Source: VMCP01 sp964592635
GTDB lineage: Bacteria; Bacteroidota; Bacteroidia; NS11-12g; UBA955
Assembly (NCBI GenBank): GCA_964592635.1
Contig: CAZQFZ010000005.1
Coordinates: 1-49,605, forward strand
Length of the DNA stretch: 49,605 nt
Direction of reading: 5' to 3'
A program made the translations under genes and the position numbers. Of the stretch, positions 25,121 through 33,448 are shown piece after piece (position 1 is the stretch's first letter; each line of letters begins with the position of its first letter). Below the pieces are notes generated by a model, which saw only the letters and a program-made list of their open reading frames with translations, searched no databases and was not told where the DNA came from.

Positions 25121-26167
25121 GTGTCCAAATTCTATAAATCTTTTCATAAGAACATTCGAAGCTTTCAAAATTCCCATTCCGAGGAGTCAGAAACTGTTTC
25201 GAGTAAAGAAAAAGGAAATAGAATTGAACAAATAGCTGTATTTGAAGATCATTGGTTAATCAAGCGGATTGTAGTATTTCTTCAAGGTACCACCATTAAA
25301 GGATTTAAAGGACACAGCGTTTATGATGTTGGAAAATACTTTTTGCGATCCATTTTCAAAGAAGATTTAAGTATTAGAGCATCTTCATTGAGTTTTAATT
25401 TTTTCCTAGCACTTTTTCCTGCATTGATTTTCTTATTGACTTTGATTGCCTTTTTGCCTATCCGCGGGATGAAAACCCAATTTATTGAGCAACTTTCTGT
25501 TATATTGCCTCATGCTACATATGAACAAATAGCCGATACCATTCTTGAAATTTTAAATAAACAAAATTCTAAATTATTGTCATTTGGTTTTTTATTAACC
25601 ATTTATTTTGCATCCAATGCATTTCATATATTAATTAATTCTTTTAATCGTAGATTGGCAAGTGGGCAGTATGTAAAACACAATTGGCTTTATATTCGAT
25701 TTAAAGCTGTAATGCTTACATCCATATTATCTGTTTTGATTATGATTTTTTTAGTTTTGGTGACGTGGGCATATCAAATTGAAAACTACATGGAAGTACA
25801 TCAATGGCCGTTTCTCTCATTGATTAATTTTTTAGTTGAATTGATTAAATACTCGCTGATAACGAGTCTTTTCGTGTTGGTTATTTCTTCTATTTATTAT
25901 TTTGGTCCTTCCAATAAAAAACGCTGGGAATTTTTTTCAGCCGGTTCTTTATTAGCTGGTACCCTTTCCATCATATCTACATTTGGATTTACTATTTACG
26001 TAAACAATTTCGATAGCTACAACAAAATCTATGGTTCTATTGGTGCCATTTTGGCTCTCATGGTTCTGATTTATATCAATTCTTTTTTGATTATTGTGGG
26101 ATTTGAACTTAATACCAGTATTGATAAAGCCGAAGTTAATAAAAGTAAAATGTCAACATTAGTTTAA
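25121..26167 (+). CDS. YihY/BrkB-family integral membrane protein
   Basis: 348 residues, starting at GTG 25121. A hydrophilic N-terminus of about 80 residues precedes six membrane segments. The family signature SIRASSLSFNFFLALFPALIFLL lies at the first helix, with a later FGPSNKKRWEFFSAGSLLAGTLSIIS and a C-terminal YINSFLIIVGFELN. The family was once misnamed RNase BN, and its molecular role remains uncertain (transport or envelope function). Nothing in the neighbourhood clarifies it. Confidence 0.85.
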   Translation: MSKFYKSFHKNIRSFQNSHSEESETVSSKEKGNRIEQIAVFEDHWLIKRIVVFLQGTTIKGFKGHSVYDVGKYFLRSIFKEDLSIRASSLSFNFFLALFPALIFLLTLIAFLPIRGMKTQFIEQLSVILPHATYEQIADTILEILNKQNSKLLSFGFLLTIYFASNAFHILINSFNRRLASGQYVKHNWLYIRFKAVMLTSILSVLIMIFLVLVTWAYQIENYMEVHQWPFLSLINFLVELIKYSLITSLFVLVISSIYYFGPSNKKRWEFFSAGSLLAGTLSIISTFGFTIYVNNFDSYNKIYGSIGAILALMVLIYINSFLIIVGFELNTSIDKAEVNKSKMSTLV

Positions 26168-26302
26168 GACGCGAATCAATTTCCATGAGGTGGTTATTCA
26201 ACTATTTGTGGTGCAATTCGATCTTCAAAAAAGAAAAATCATTATTATTAATTGACAATTCAAAGCATAACTCGTTGATCGGATGTTGTCAATAAGGCAT
26301 GC

Positions 26303-26599
26303 TTAACCAACGAAAATTTTCTCTGCCACTACCATACCAAAGTGTTCATTAACTTTAGCAAGCAATAGGTCTCGCTGCAAAAACATTTCATTTTTTAACG
26401 GAGGATTGTCAAATTTTAAGTAAAGAGTTTTACTCTTTAATTCAATTTGAATGGTATGTTTTGCAATAATAGTACCTACAATGGTTTCCCAATCTTTCTT
26501 GATGTTAATCTCACTTGCTTTTACATCCAATCGATAGCGCTTATACATATTTTGTAGTACGGAAGCAATTGATGGATCTTTTTCTTTAGGATTACTCAT
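26303..26599 (-). CDS. DUF721 protein (DciA-like)
   Basis: 98 residues. The domain is recognised by DWETIVGTIIAKHTIQIELKSKTLYLKFDNPPLKNEMFLQRDLLLAKVNEHFG, where the central VGxxIAxHT and the LKxEL-like helix are typical. DUF721 includes DciA, the helicase operator/loader found in many bacteria without DnaC, so a replication role is plausible but not shown for this short Bacteroidota form. It is preceded by a spacer containing a tandem hairpin repeat. Confidence 0.8.
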   Translation of the reverse strand: MSNPKEKDPSIASVLQNMYKRYRLDVKASEINIKKDWETIVGTIIAKHTIQIELKSKTLYLKFDNPPLKNEMFLQRDLLLAKVNEHFGMVVAEKIFVG

Positions 26600-26672
26600 T
26601 ATTGATTAAAATTTATATTAATTAGAAATTCAATTATTTATCTAACTAAAGTTAAATAAAAAAATATTATTG

Positions 26673-26778
26673 GGTAAAAAGCAGTTGCAATAGGGAATTG
26701 CTAATCGGTTATCGCTCGTGCCTCCTTAAATGGACTGATGGTAAAAATCAGTTGCAATTATTCGGGATTGCTAATCGG
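26673..26778. repeat. Two imperfect direct repeats (36 and 39 nt), each with a conserved small hairpin
   Basis: Copy 1 spans 26673-26708 and copy 2 spans 26740-26778, about 67 nt apart. Both begin GGTAAAAA, continue CAGTTGCAAT and end ATTGCTAATCGG. Inside each, GCAAT pairs with ATTGC while the loop differs (AGGGA in copy 1, TATTCGGG in copy 2). On the minus strand each hairpin is followed shortly by a TTTTTA tract, so the pair may terminate the APC permease transcript. It could also be a repeated element or a small RNA. Confidence 0.6.
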
Positions 26779-26813
26779 AAGTCATCGTAATCAAATACAG
26801 ATTGTTTACAAAG

Positions 26814-28586
26814 TTAATTCAAATTAGAATGCGATAAATTACTTTTTCTGTAGCCATACAAGAAATAAACGATTAATCCAATTAAAAACCAAATTCCAAA
26901 CCACTTCCAATTCCCTTGTTCCATTCCGGTTAATAAAAACGAACAAGTGGTAATTCCTAACATCGGAATTAAGTTTAGTTTTCGAATCCAAGAAAATAGA
27001 AGAAGTATGAGTTGTAGGATCCAAAACAAAATATGGGCGATTTCAGCAAATGTTGGCTTGAAACCGGAAATTGCATCCCCCAAATTCATAAAATACGATG
27101 GAAAGAACCGAATAACTATTCCTATAATAATTGCGAGAACCAAAGGGAAGCCAATTTTGGCATCAATGAAATAAAGTTTGAATCTTTTTTCAGAATTAGG
27201 GTCAGTATTTAGCATTTTTTCTTCTTGGGATGGGAGTAATAAAACACCTCCGCAGACCAATATAAATGCGAAAATGGTGCCTATAGCCGTAAAATCCAAA
27301 ACAAAAGATTCATCCGTGAATAAAATGGGAATTCCAACCACAAGACCCGTTACAATAGTAGCAAAACCTGGGGTATTGTATTTGGGATGAATTTTGGAAA
27401 ATGCTGCTGGTAAAAGTCCATCTCTGCTCATGGTCATCCAAATACGAGGTTGACCCATTTGAAATACAAGAAGTACGCTTGCCATTGCTACAATAGCACT
27501 TACAGAAACAAAGTATTCGAGCCAATGAATGGATTTATAATTAAGGACGAATGCCAATGGGTCATCGACATTCAATAAATTGAATGGTGCCATTCCAGTC
27601 AACACCAACGAAACTAATATGTATAAAACTGTGCAGATTATCAGAGAGTAGAACATTCCTTTGGGTAGATCTCTTTGGGGATTTTTTGACTCTTCAGCCA
27701 AGGTACTCACTGCATCAAATCCAATATAGGTAAAAAACACTCCTGAAACGCCCGCCATTACCCCTTCGAAACCATTGGGCATAAATGGTGTGTAGTTTTC
27801 AAAATCTATGTAAAAAGCTCCCACCGCAATGATTAAAATCACAACGATGAGTTTTATGTAAACCATAATATTACTAGCATTTCGGGATTCTTTAATACCT
27901 CGGTAAACCAAAATGGTAATCAATGCATTGATAAATAATGCTGGAGCGTCGAAAATCAGTTTTAGACCCAGAAATTCAGGAGCATTCAGCCAAGCGGATA
28001 TCGCATGTACTTCATCGGTGGTTGCATTTAAAACAGACGATTTGGAATTCAGGAAGCTATGAATTTGAGATTTTGCAAAATCTGTAGAAAGGAAATCTCT
28101 AACGACTGAATGGTTGGCAAATTTTAAAAATACTCTATGTGATGTTGAATAATCTGTTGTTAGCCAACTTGGAATATGAAATCCAATAGCTTCTAATAAA
28201 TGCGTAAAATAACCACTCCAAGAAAAAGCAATATAAATATTCCCAATAGAGTATTCCATAAGCAAAGCCCAACCAATTATCCAAGCAAACAGTTCTCCAA
28301 AAGTAGCGTATGCATAAGTGTAAGCACTTCCGGAAACGGGAATTCTACTTGCAAATTCAGCATAGCTCAATGCAGCAAATCCGCAAGCAATTGCACTTAA
28401 AACAAACAACCAAATTACTGCAGGACCACCCGTGGCACAAGCCTTTCCAATGGAACTAAAAACACCACCTCCAATTATTGCAGCTATTCCAAACAATGTC
28501 AAATCTTTAACTCCCAAAACACGATTTAAACTATGCGAGTTGTTGATGGCAAAGTCAGTTTTACGTCGAAATATTCGTTGAATCAT
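26814..28586 (-). CDS. APC-family amino acid permease
   Basis: 590 residues with about 12-14 membrane segments, the length of the cationic amino acid transporter branch. The first helix has the substrate-site signature FGIAAIIGGGVFSSIG, followed by GPAVIWLFVLSAIACGFAALSYAEFASRIPVSGSAYTY. A hydrophilic loop of about 70 residues after the fourth helix is unusual but seen in CAT-like members. I infer uptake of an amino acid driven by proton or exchange. Substrate unknown. Upstream is the divergent metal locus. Confidence 0.88.
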   Translation of the reverse strand: MIQRIFRRKTDFAINNSHSLNRVLGVKDLTLFGIAAIIGGGVFSSIGKACATGGPAVIWLFVLSAIACGFAALSYAEFASRIPVSGSAYTYAYATFGELFAWIIGWALLMEYSIGNIYIAFSWSGYFTHLLEAIGFHIPSWLTTDYSTSHRVFLKFANHSVVRDFLSTDFAKSQIHSFLNSKSSVLNATTDEVHAISAWLNAPEFLGLKLIFDAPALFINALITILVYRGIKESRNASNIMVYIKLIVVILIIAVGAFYIDFENYTPFMPNGFEGVMAGVSGVFFTYIGFDAVSTLAEESKNPQRDLPKGMFYSLIICTVLYILVSLVLTGMAPFNLLNVDDPLAFVLNYKSIHWLEYFVSVSAIVAMASVLLVFQMGQPRIWMTMSRDGLLPAAFSKIHPKYNTPGFATIVTGLVVGIPILFTDESFVLDFTAIGTIFAFILVCGGVLLLPSQEEKMLNTDPNSEKRFKLYFIDAKIGFPLVLAIIIGIVIRFFPSYFMNLGDAISGFKPTFAEIAHILFWILQLILLLFSWIRKLNLIPMLGITTCSFLLTGMEQGNWKWFGIWFLIGLIVYFLYGYRKSNLSHSNLN

Positions 28587-28639
28587 AAATTGATACTGCG
28601 ATATTAGCTTTAATACTTTCTTAAAACAAATTATGTTGT

Positions 28640-28647
28640 TATATTCG
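28640..28647 (+). promoter_or_regulatory. Candidate -7 box abutting the Cys-rich secreted protein gene
   Basis: TATATTCG, one change from TAnnTTTG, ends 3 nt before ATG 28651. It lies inside the longer open frame that starts at 28633, so it argues for the start at 28651 and for a leaderless message. Confidence 0.35.
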
Positions 28648-28650
28648 AAT

Positions 28651-29313
28651 ATGCGAACGATAGTGGCTTATTTTTTAATTGCAATCACTTTGCTCAGTAA
28701 TGGCATGGTGGACTTTGCTGTTAAAGTTTGTCACGATTCCAATTTAAATGTAAGAAATGAAATAATATCCCCCAAAAGTGAATTTTTGGAGGTTTCAAAT
28801 TCGCCAAATCAAGGAAGTAATCCCCAATCAAATTTTCAAAACAGTAAAAATCGGAACAAAGGGAGTCACGTTTATTTAAAGCAATACTCACAAAAAAAGA
28901 AAAAACATAGCTGTTGTGCTCCAGAATCCGAAACACAAAATAACAAAAGAAGAGTTGGTAATATTCAATACCTGTTTGATAATAAACGTAACCCTAACGG
29001 ATTTACTTTAGCTCGTTTGCTGGATTGGTTCACTTCAGTGGATCAACATCCATGTTGTGTAGTTAATTCTAAAGTTCAGTATAAATGTTGTACTTTATTC
29101 AATCTGTATTATTTCACTCCCAAGTTTCTAGAGGAAAATTACAACGGTATTCCCCATGTTGTTTGGCAAAGTGCGATGAATCAACAAGAATTAATTCGAT
29201 TCCAGATTTCCTCACAACTAAATAGCAATCATTCAGAAATTATCGATCGTTCAGATCAAAATATTCCATATCTAGAAGACATCGCCTCTCATTTCTGCGT
29301 TTGGATAATTTAA
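28651..29313 (+). CDS. Secreted Cys-rich protein next to a metal-receptor operon
   Basis: 220 residues from ATG 28651. A further in-frame ATG at 28633 would add six residues before a normal signal peptide. Residues about 1-19 form the signal (IVAYFLIAITLLSNG). The mature protein is hydrophilic, with Cys27 in VCHDS, three vicinal pairs (Cys88-89 in HSCCAP, Cys135-136 in HPCCVV, Cys146-147 in YKCCTLF) and Cys216. The pattern recalls small Bacteroidota proteins annotated 'HYC_CC_PP family' that sit beside HMA and TonB-receptor genes. I infer a periplasmic metal-binding partner. No domain is firmly recognised. Confidence 0.6.
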   Translation: MRTIVAYFLIAITLLSNGMVDFAVKVCHDSNLNVRNEIISPKSEFLEVSNSPNQGSNPQSNFQNSKNRNKGSHVYLKQYSQKKKKHSCCAPESETQNNKRRVGNIQYLFDNKRNPNGFTLARLLDWFTSVDQHPCCVVNSKVQYKCCTLFNLYYFTPKFLEENYNGIPHVVWQSAMNQQELIRFQISSQLNSNHSEIIDRSDQNIPYLEDIASHFCVWII

Positions 29314-29646
29314 ATCTAGCCTTATTTGGGTGCCACTAACATTAACCGCAATTAAAATATACTGCCTGATAAGTTTAATTTAGGTATATACCAATTTATT
29401 GCGTTCAAGTTTTTTTACTTTCAAGTAGCCCCTAGTACAATTGCTGAATGTTATATTAAATTGTTGGATTATCGTTTTACGTGTTGCTAAAATGTGTTGA
29501 AGATAACGATTTCCGATGTTTTTGTATTATAAAATTATGCCATTATAAAGGTGGTGATTATGAGGTTTAATAAGCAATTGAAATACGTAAAAAATGGATT
29601 TTAAAAAATAAGAAAATCTTATCAAAAGGATTAAAATTAAAAAAAT
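29314..29646 (+). other. Long leader region upstream of the HMA/TonB-receptor operon
   Basis: 333 bases. I see no exact TAnnTTTG box. The region holds a very small open frame at 29560-29604 with an unusually strong Shine-Dalgarno-like sequence. Just after it is a short ATAAG/CTTAT hairpin near 29610. It may be a regulatory leader. Confidence 0.4.
29560..29604 (+). CDS. Possible 14-residue leader peptide
   Basis: ATG at 29560 and TAA at 29602-29604 encode MRFNKQLKYVKNGF. It is preceded by AAAGGTGGTGAT (from 29547), which matches the 16S anti-Shine-Dalgarno complement AAAGGAGGTGAT at all but one position. Such sequences are rare in this phylum. The stop lies 42 nt before the HMA gene. Length gives no statistical support, so this is only a candidate. 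Confidence 0.2.
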   Translation: MRFNKQLKYVKNGF

Positions 29647-30039
29647 ATGAAACAAACAATTAAAAACAGAAATCAAATAATATTAATATTTTGGGGTATA
29701 TTCAGTCTTCTGGTTATGGCATTATCATTTCCAAGTTGTTCAGCTGTAAAAACGCCCAAAGGACAAAAAATAACCACTTCTTTTGAAGTTGGAGGTAATT
29801 GTGATATGTGCAAAGAAAGAATTGAGTTGGTTCTAGATAAAAAAGGCATAAGTAAGGTGTTTTATGATTTAGAAAATCACCGTGTTTTTCTAGAATACAA
29901 TTCAGCAGCATTTAGTGAAATTCAAATTCATAACATGATTGCAGAGGTTGGACACGACACTGAAAAGGTAAAAGCTGATAACTTAGTTTATGAGAATTTA
30001 CCCGATTGTTGCAAGTATAGAAAGGAGGAGAAATGGTAA
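29647..30039 (+). CDS. HMA-domain (heavy-metal-associated) lipoprotein-like protein
   Basis: 130 residues. A hydrophobic signal segment (about 10-29) ends in FPSCSAVK, where Cys31 could be the lipidated residue, although the -3/-2 positions are not a perfect lipobox. The HMA fold follows, with the metal-binding CxxC as Cys52 and Cys55 in GNCDMCKERIE. A C-terminal vicinal pair Cys121-122 (DCCKYRK) is a second possible metal site. I infer an envelope-located soft-metal chaperone, copper being the usual ligand of HMA CxxC sites. Its stop overlaps the start of the TonB-receptor gene by 7 nt. Confidence 0.85.
   Translation: MKQTIKNRNQIILIFWGIFSLLVMALSFPSCSAVKTPKGQKITTSFEVGGNCDMCKERIELVLDKKGISKVFYDLENHRVFLEYNSAAFSEIQIHNMIAEVGHDTEKVKADNLVYENLPDCCKYRKEEKW
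30021..30028 (+). promoter_or_regulatory. Strong Shine-Dalgarno site of the TonB-receptor gene
   Basis: AAAGGAGG stands 4 nt before ATG 30033. Nearly all other genes in the window lack such a site, so this one is noteworthy. It decides the start inside the end of the HMA gene. Confidence 0.7.
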
Positions 30040-32108
30040 GATCCTGCTTTATTATAGTTTTTTGGGGAATGGCATTAGTTAGCGAATCAAAAGCACAATC
30101 AACAGATACAGTCAAATTGAAACCTGTAGAAATTCAAGGGGAACAATCTGGTGAAGTAACGAATGCCAATGGTGCAATACTTTCTCAAAAATTAAATGAA
30201 AACGAATTCAAGAAAGCTGCATGTTGTACTCTATCTGAAAGTTTTGATTTAAGTAATGCCATAGAAGTGTCTAATGCTGATGGTGTTAGTGGAATTAAAC
30301 AAGTTGAAATGCTCGGGTTACATAGTCGGTATGTATTGTTGACACGTGATAATATTCCGCTGTTTCAAGGATTAGCCGTGTTAAATGGTTTATCCAATAT
30401 TCCTGGACCATTTGTATCAGATGTGAATATAGCGAAAGGAACAGGTTCAGCTACATTGGGTTACGAAGGAATTACAGGTGGAATTAATTACCTGTTAAAA
30501 GCATCCTCAAAAGATCCAAAAATTTTTATTAATGGTTACCAAAGTGACCAAGGAAGATCGGAATTCAATGCAGTTGTGAAAACCATAAACAAAAAGAATT
30601 TCCGCAATTTTACCTATTTACATTATGGAAATCAGTGGCTGGCTACCGACATGAATAAAGATGGTTATTCGGATAATCCTCTTTCTAGTCGATTGTACGT
30701 GAGCAATCACTCAGATTTTCAAAGAAAACACACAGAAGGTCAATTTGGTATAACGGTTTGGTCGGATGGAAGGGAAAGCGGGAAGCCAAAAGCAGGGAAC
30801 AGAGAAATTAGCTCGAATACTCTTGATTTTAATATTTATAGTCGCGAAAATCGCTTGGAGGCGTATGCCAAACTGGGAATTATTCCGGAAAACATGGGTG
30901 AAACTACTTTTGGAAATGTATTGAATTTTTCTCGCCACGAAATGAATTACTACATCAGAACCAATCAATCCAATACCATGCGAACATATAGGGCTGCTGA
31001 GAGTCGTGCCAATTATTCGGGATTGATTCAATCGGAATTATCTGAAAATTGGGGCATTAAAGCAGGTGTAACCGCTATGGCAGCGATTACAACTCAGAAT
31101 TTTTCAGGATCGAATATGAATGCAACCATTTTTGCCTATAATTTGAGTCAAGAATTTGTAGAAAATCAGGTCGGAGCATTCAGTGAATTTGTTTTTCAGA
31201 AGAAGAATATTACTGTTGTTTCAGGAATTAGAGCCGATTATCACAATTATTTTGGATGGTTCGCCGTGCCTAGATTGCATGGTAAGTGGGAAATTAATAA
31301 AAAGAATAAAGTATTTTTTCAAACAGGAATGGCTCGTCGAAATCCTACCGTAATAGCTGAAAACCTACCCTACTTATTTTCAGATCGAAGAATTGCAATT
31401 AACGGTAAATTCTTGGAGCAAGTTTCGGCTGGAAACGCCTTGCCGTTTTATATGCAACAAGAGCAAGGTTGGAATTCCGGGATTTCATATATCAAGAATT
31501 TTATGTTTTTGGGATTTCCTAGCGATATTATGTTGGATGTATTTCGAACTCAATTTATTTCACAGGTGGTTATTGATCGCGATGCTAATTTAAACAGCAT
31601 TAATTTAGTGCAAAACTCTGGTGATAAGGCTGGATATACCGAAAGTTTTCATGCAGAATGGAGTTTCATACCTTTAATGCGATTTAAAGTAAAACTAGCA
31701 TACCGATATGTAAATAATCAACAGTTTCTGAATAATCAATTTCAAATTCAACCATTCCAAAGTAAACATCGTGGATTAGTTACATTGCATTATAAAACTC
31801 GAAACCAATGGTATTTTGATTTACTAAGCCAAATTAATGGTCCCAAACGAATCGTTAATTATGAAATTACCAATAATAATACCGAATACAGCCCTACTTA
31901 TGCTATCGTGAATTTGCAAATTCGTAAAGTTCTTAAAAAAGGTTGGGAATTTTATACTGGAATGGAGAATATAGGTGATTTCAAACAGAACAATCCCATT
32001 TTTGAACGCTATAATTTGGTTGGAACCAAATTTACTGATCCTGGTTTTGGTTGGGGACCGGCGAATGGCAGAATGTCGTATGTTGGTTTTAGATGGGAAA
32101 TTAAGTGA
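30033..32108 (+). CDS. TonB-dependent outer-membrane receptor, AACC-plug type
   Basis: 691 residues. A signal peptide (FIIVFWGMALVSESKAQ) is followed directly by the plug domain, without the N-terminal carboxypeptidase-like domain common in Bacteroidota receptors. The plug has the unusual Cys64-Cys65 in FKKAACCTLSESFD, then GIKQVEMLGLHSRYVLLTRDNIP and GYEGITGGINYLL. The rest is a 22-strand-type barrel ending in an aromatic-rich strand (YVGFRWEIK). Receptors with this CC plug motif are often found beside HMA-domain genes. I infer outer-membrane uptake of a metal or metal complex, energised by TonB. Strong SD and translational overlap with the HMA gene. Confidence 0.9.
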   Translation: MVRSCFIIVFWGMALVSESKAQSTDTVKLKPVEIQGEQSGEVTNANGAILSQKLNENEFKKAACCTLSESFDLSNAIEVSNADGVSGIKQVEMLGLHSRYVLLTRDNIPLFQGLAVLNGLSNIPGPFVSDVNIAKGTGSATLGYEGITGGINYLLKASSKDPKIFINGYQSDQGRSEFNAVVKTINKKNFRNFTYLHYGNQWLATDMNKDGYSDNPLSSRLYVSNHSDFQRKHTEGQFGITVWSDGRESGKPKAGNREISSNTLDFNIYSRENRLEAYAKLGIIPENMGETTFGNVLNFSRHEMNYYIRTNQSNTMRTYRAAESRANYSGLIQSELSENWGIKAGVTAMAAITTQNFSGSNMNATIFAYNLSQEFVENQVGAFSEFVFQKKNITVVSGIRADYHNYFGWFAVPRLHGKWEINKKNKVFFQTGMARRNPTVIAENLPYLFSDRRIAINGKFLEQVSAGNALPFYMQQEQGWNSGISYIKNFMFLGFPSDIMLDVFRTQFISQVVIDRDANLNSINLVQNSGDKAGYTESFHAEWSFIPLMRFKVKLAYRYVNNQQFLNNQFQIQPFQSKHRGLVTLHYKTRNQWYFDLLSQINGPKRIVNYEITNNNTEYSPTYAIVNLQIRKVLKKGWEFYTGMENIGDFKQNNPIFERYNLVGTKFTDPGFGWGPANGRMSYVGFRWEIK

Positions 32109-32145
32109 TTCTAATGAACTACATCCTTACTTAACGTTAAGGTAC

Positions 32146-32487
32146 TCAGGAAATGGGCTTCAAAATTCGTTCGAATGGAACTTCTTTTTTGTAAACAAAG
32201 TAATCAATCCAGTATTTAATTATGTCTGAAAGATTTGCGTCAATTAATTTTAACAATTGGCGCTTTTCTTTTTCATCTAATTCTTCAAAATTTTCAACTT
32301 GTAAAATTTCGATACCTTTGTATATACCGTCCTTGAGATGAATTACCGCCTTAGATATTCGATTATCGGACTCTGAGCGACCATAAAAAGTTAGAGGTTG
32401 ATGGTCGTTTATACTCAAATAAATCTGAAGACCAAGATAGTCGAATAAGTGCTTATCGGTTGAAAGGAATAAGGCAATTTCGGGCAT
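32146..32487 (-). CDS. Small protein, possibly DUF4160-like
   Basis: 113 residues from ATG 32487 (MPEIALFLS); an upstream in-frame start at 32502 adds five. The layout MPxI, then IYLSINDHQPLTFYGRSES, KAVIHLKDGIYKGIEIL and a helical C-terminus with IDANLSDIIKYWIDYF is reminiscent of DUF4160 proteins, which are often partners in toxin-antitoxin-like pairs. I cannot confirm the family, and there is no partner gene beside it. It converges on the TonB-receptor gene, 37 nt away. Confidence 0.45.
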   Translation of the reverse strand: MPEIALFLSTDKHLFDYLGLQIYLSINDHQPLTFYGRSESDNRISKAVIHLKDGIYKGIEILQVENFEELDEKEKRQLLKLIDANLSDIIKYWIDYFVYKKEVPFERILKPIS

Positions 32488-32538
32488 TTGTTTAAGAATC
32501 ACCCACTAATTTAAGCATTTTTGTTTAATTTATTACAA

Positions 32539-33363
32539 TTATTTTAGTTTTTGTTCAATATATTTTGTAATCGCTAGATACAATAATCTTTCGTTTTGTA
32601 GCGGATCCAGTAAATTTAGATGGTTTTGAATGGTATTGACGTCACCACGCTTTGCTGGACCAGTTTGGTTATCCATGGCACTTTGGTGTTCAATTTTATT
32701 AACAGTTTGTTTAATTATAGGCAATAAATAATCCATTTTCAAATCTGTTGAACTATTCAAAATTTCCTGAATTGCGATAAAAATGGCATTGGTGAAATTA
32801 TTTGCAAAAACAGCCGCAACGTGTAATTGATTTCTTTGAGAGGAATTTAGCTCGTGAACTTGTTGGTATAATTTAAGTTCTTTTAATAATGAAATTATGC
32901 GTTCGGTAGAGTTTTCTAAAAAAATAGGAACTTGAGACCAATCCACCATCGAGTTTCGAGAAAATGAGTACAATGGATAAATAATTGATACGTTTTTCTG
33001 ACTGAATGGATCCAATTTGAAAGCGCCTGACAATACCACTTTTTGAGATAATGGGGAAATTGAATCCAATAAATCTAGTGTATTGTCTAAATGGTTGTCG
33101 CTTACACAAACGAAAACAATACTCTCATTGGTGATAATAGAAGCGTATGAATGTATATCTGTGAATTTAAATATTTCAACATTATGGCCGAGCTGAACAG
33201 TTGGTAATGGATTCATAAGAACTGAATCAGTTACCTGTTTAATTTCTTTTGGGTTTTGACTAGATATGATGGAAATATTCTGAAATCCGTTGCTCCAAAA
33301 TAATTTGAAAAGATGCGAACCTAAATTTCCAAACCCGTAAATAATTATATGAGTGGATTTCAT
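32539..33363 (-). CDS. Rossmann-fold/DUF2520 oxidoreductase-like protein
   Basis: 274 residues. The N-terminus is a nucleotide-binding Rossmann motif (IIIYGFGNLGSHLFKLF). The C-terminal helical half carries the DUF2520 signature with QRNQLHVAAVFANNFTN and a late QTGPAKRGDVNTIQNHL. The architecture resembles pyrroline-5-carboxylate reductase, but the substrate is unknown. It stands alone, 85 nt downstream of ccmF and 36 nt upstream of the small DUF4160-like gene. Confidence 0.82.
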   Translation of the reverse strand: MKSTHIIIYGFGNLGSHLFKLFWSNGFQNISIISSQNPKEIKQVTDSVLMNPLPTVQLGHNVEIFKFTDIHSYASIITNESIVFVCVSDNHLDNTLDLLDSISPLSQKVVLSGAFKLDPFSQKNVSIIYPLYSFSRNSMVDWSQVPIFLENSTERIISLLKELKLYQQVHELNSSQRNQLHVAAVFANNFTNAIFIAIQEILNSSTDLKMDYLLPIIKQTVNKIEHQSAMDNQTGPAKRGDVNTIQNHLNLLDPLQNERLLYLAITKYIEQKLK

Positions 33364-33448
33364 TTTTTAAGACTTAAAATTTGCAACCTGTCGGTTTTGA
33401 ACATGTTCCGTCAAAAGAACCGCGAATTATATTTGAGAGATTAAGAAC

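Noticed and set aside
32125..32142. Palindrome CTTAACGTTAAG between the TonB-receptor gene and the convergent small gene, considered as terminator
   Set aside because: As a hairpin it would have almost no loop or only a 5-bp stem, and no T run follows. Not enough for a call.
32146..32487. Toxin-antitoxin module around the DUF4160-like gene
   Set aside because: No adjacent partner gene: the neighbours are the TonB receptor and a Rossmann/DUF2520 protein.
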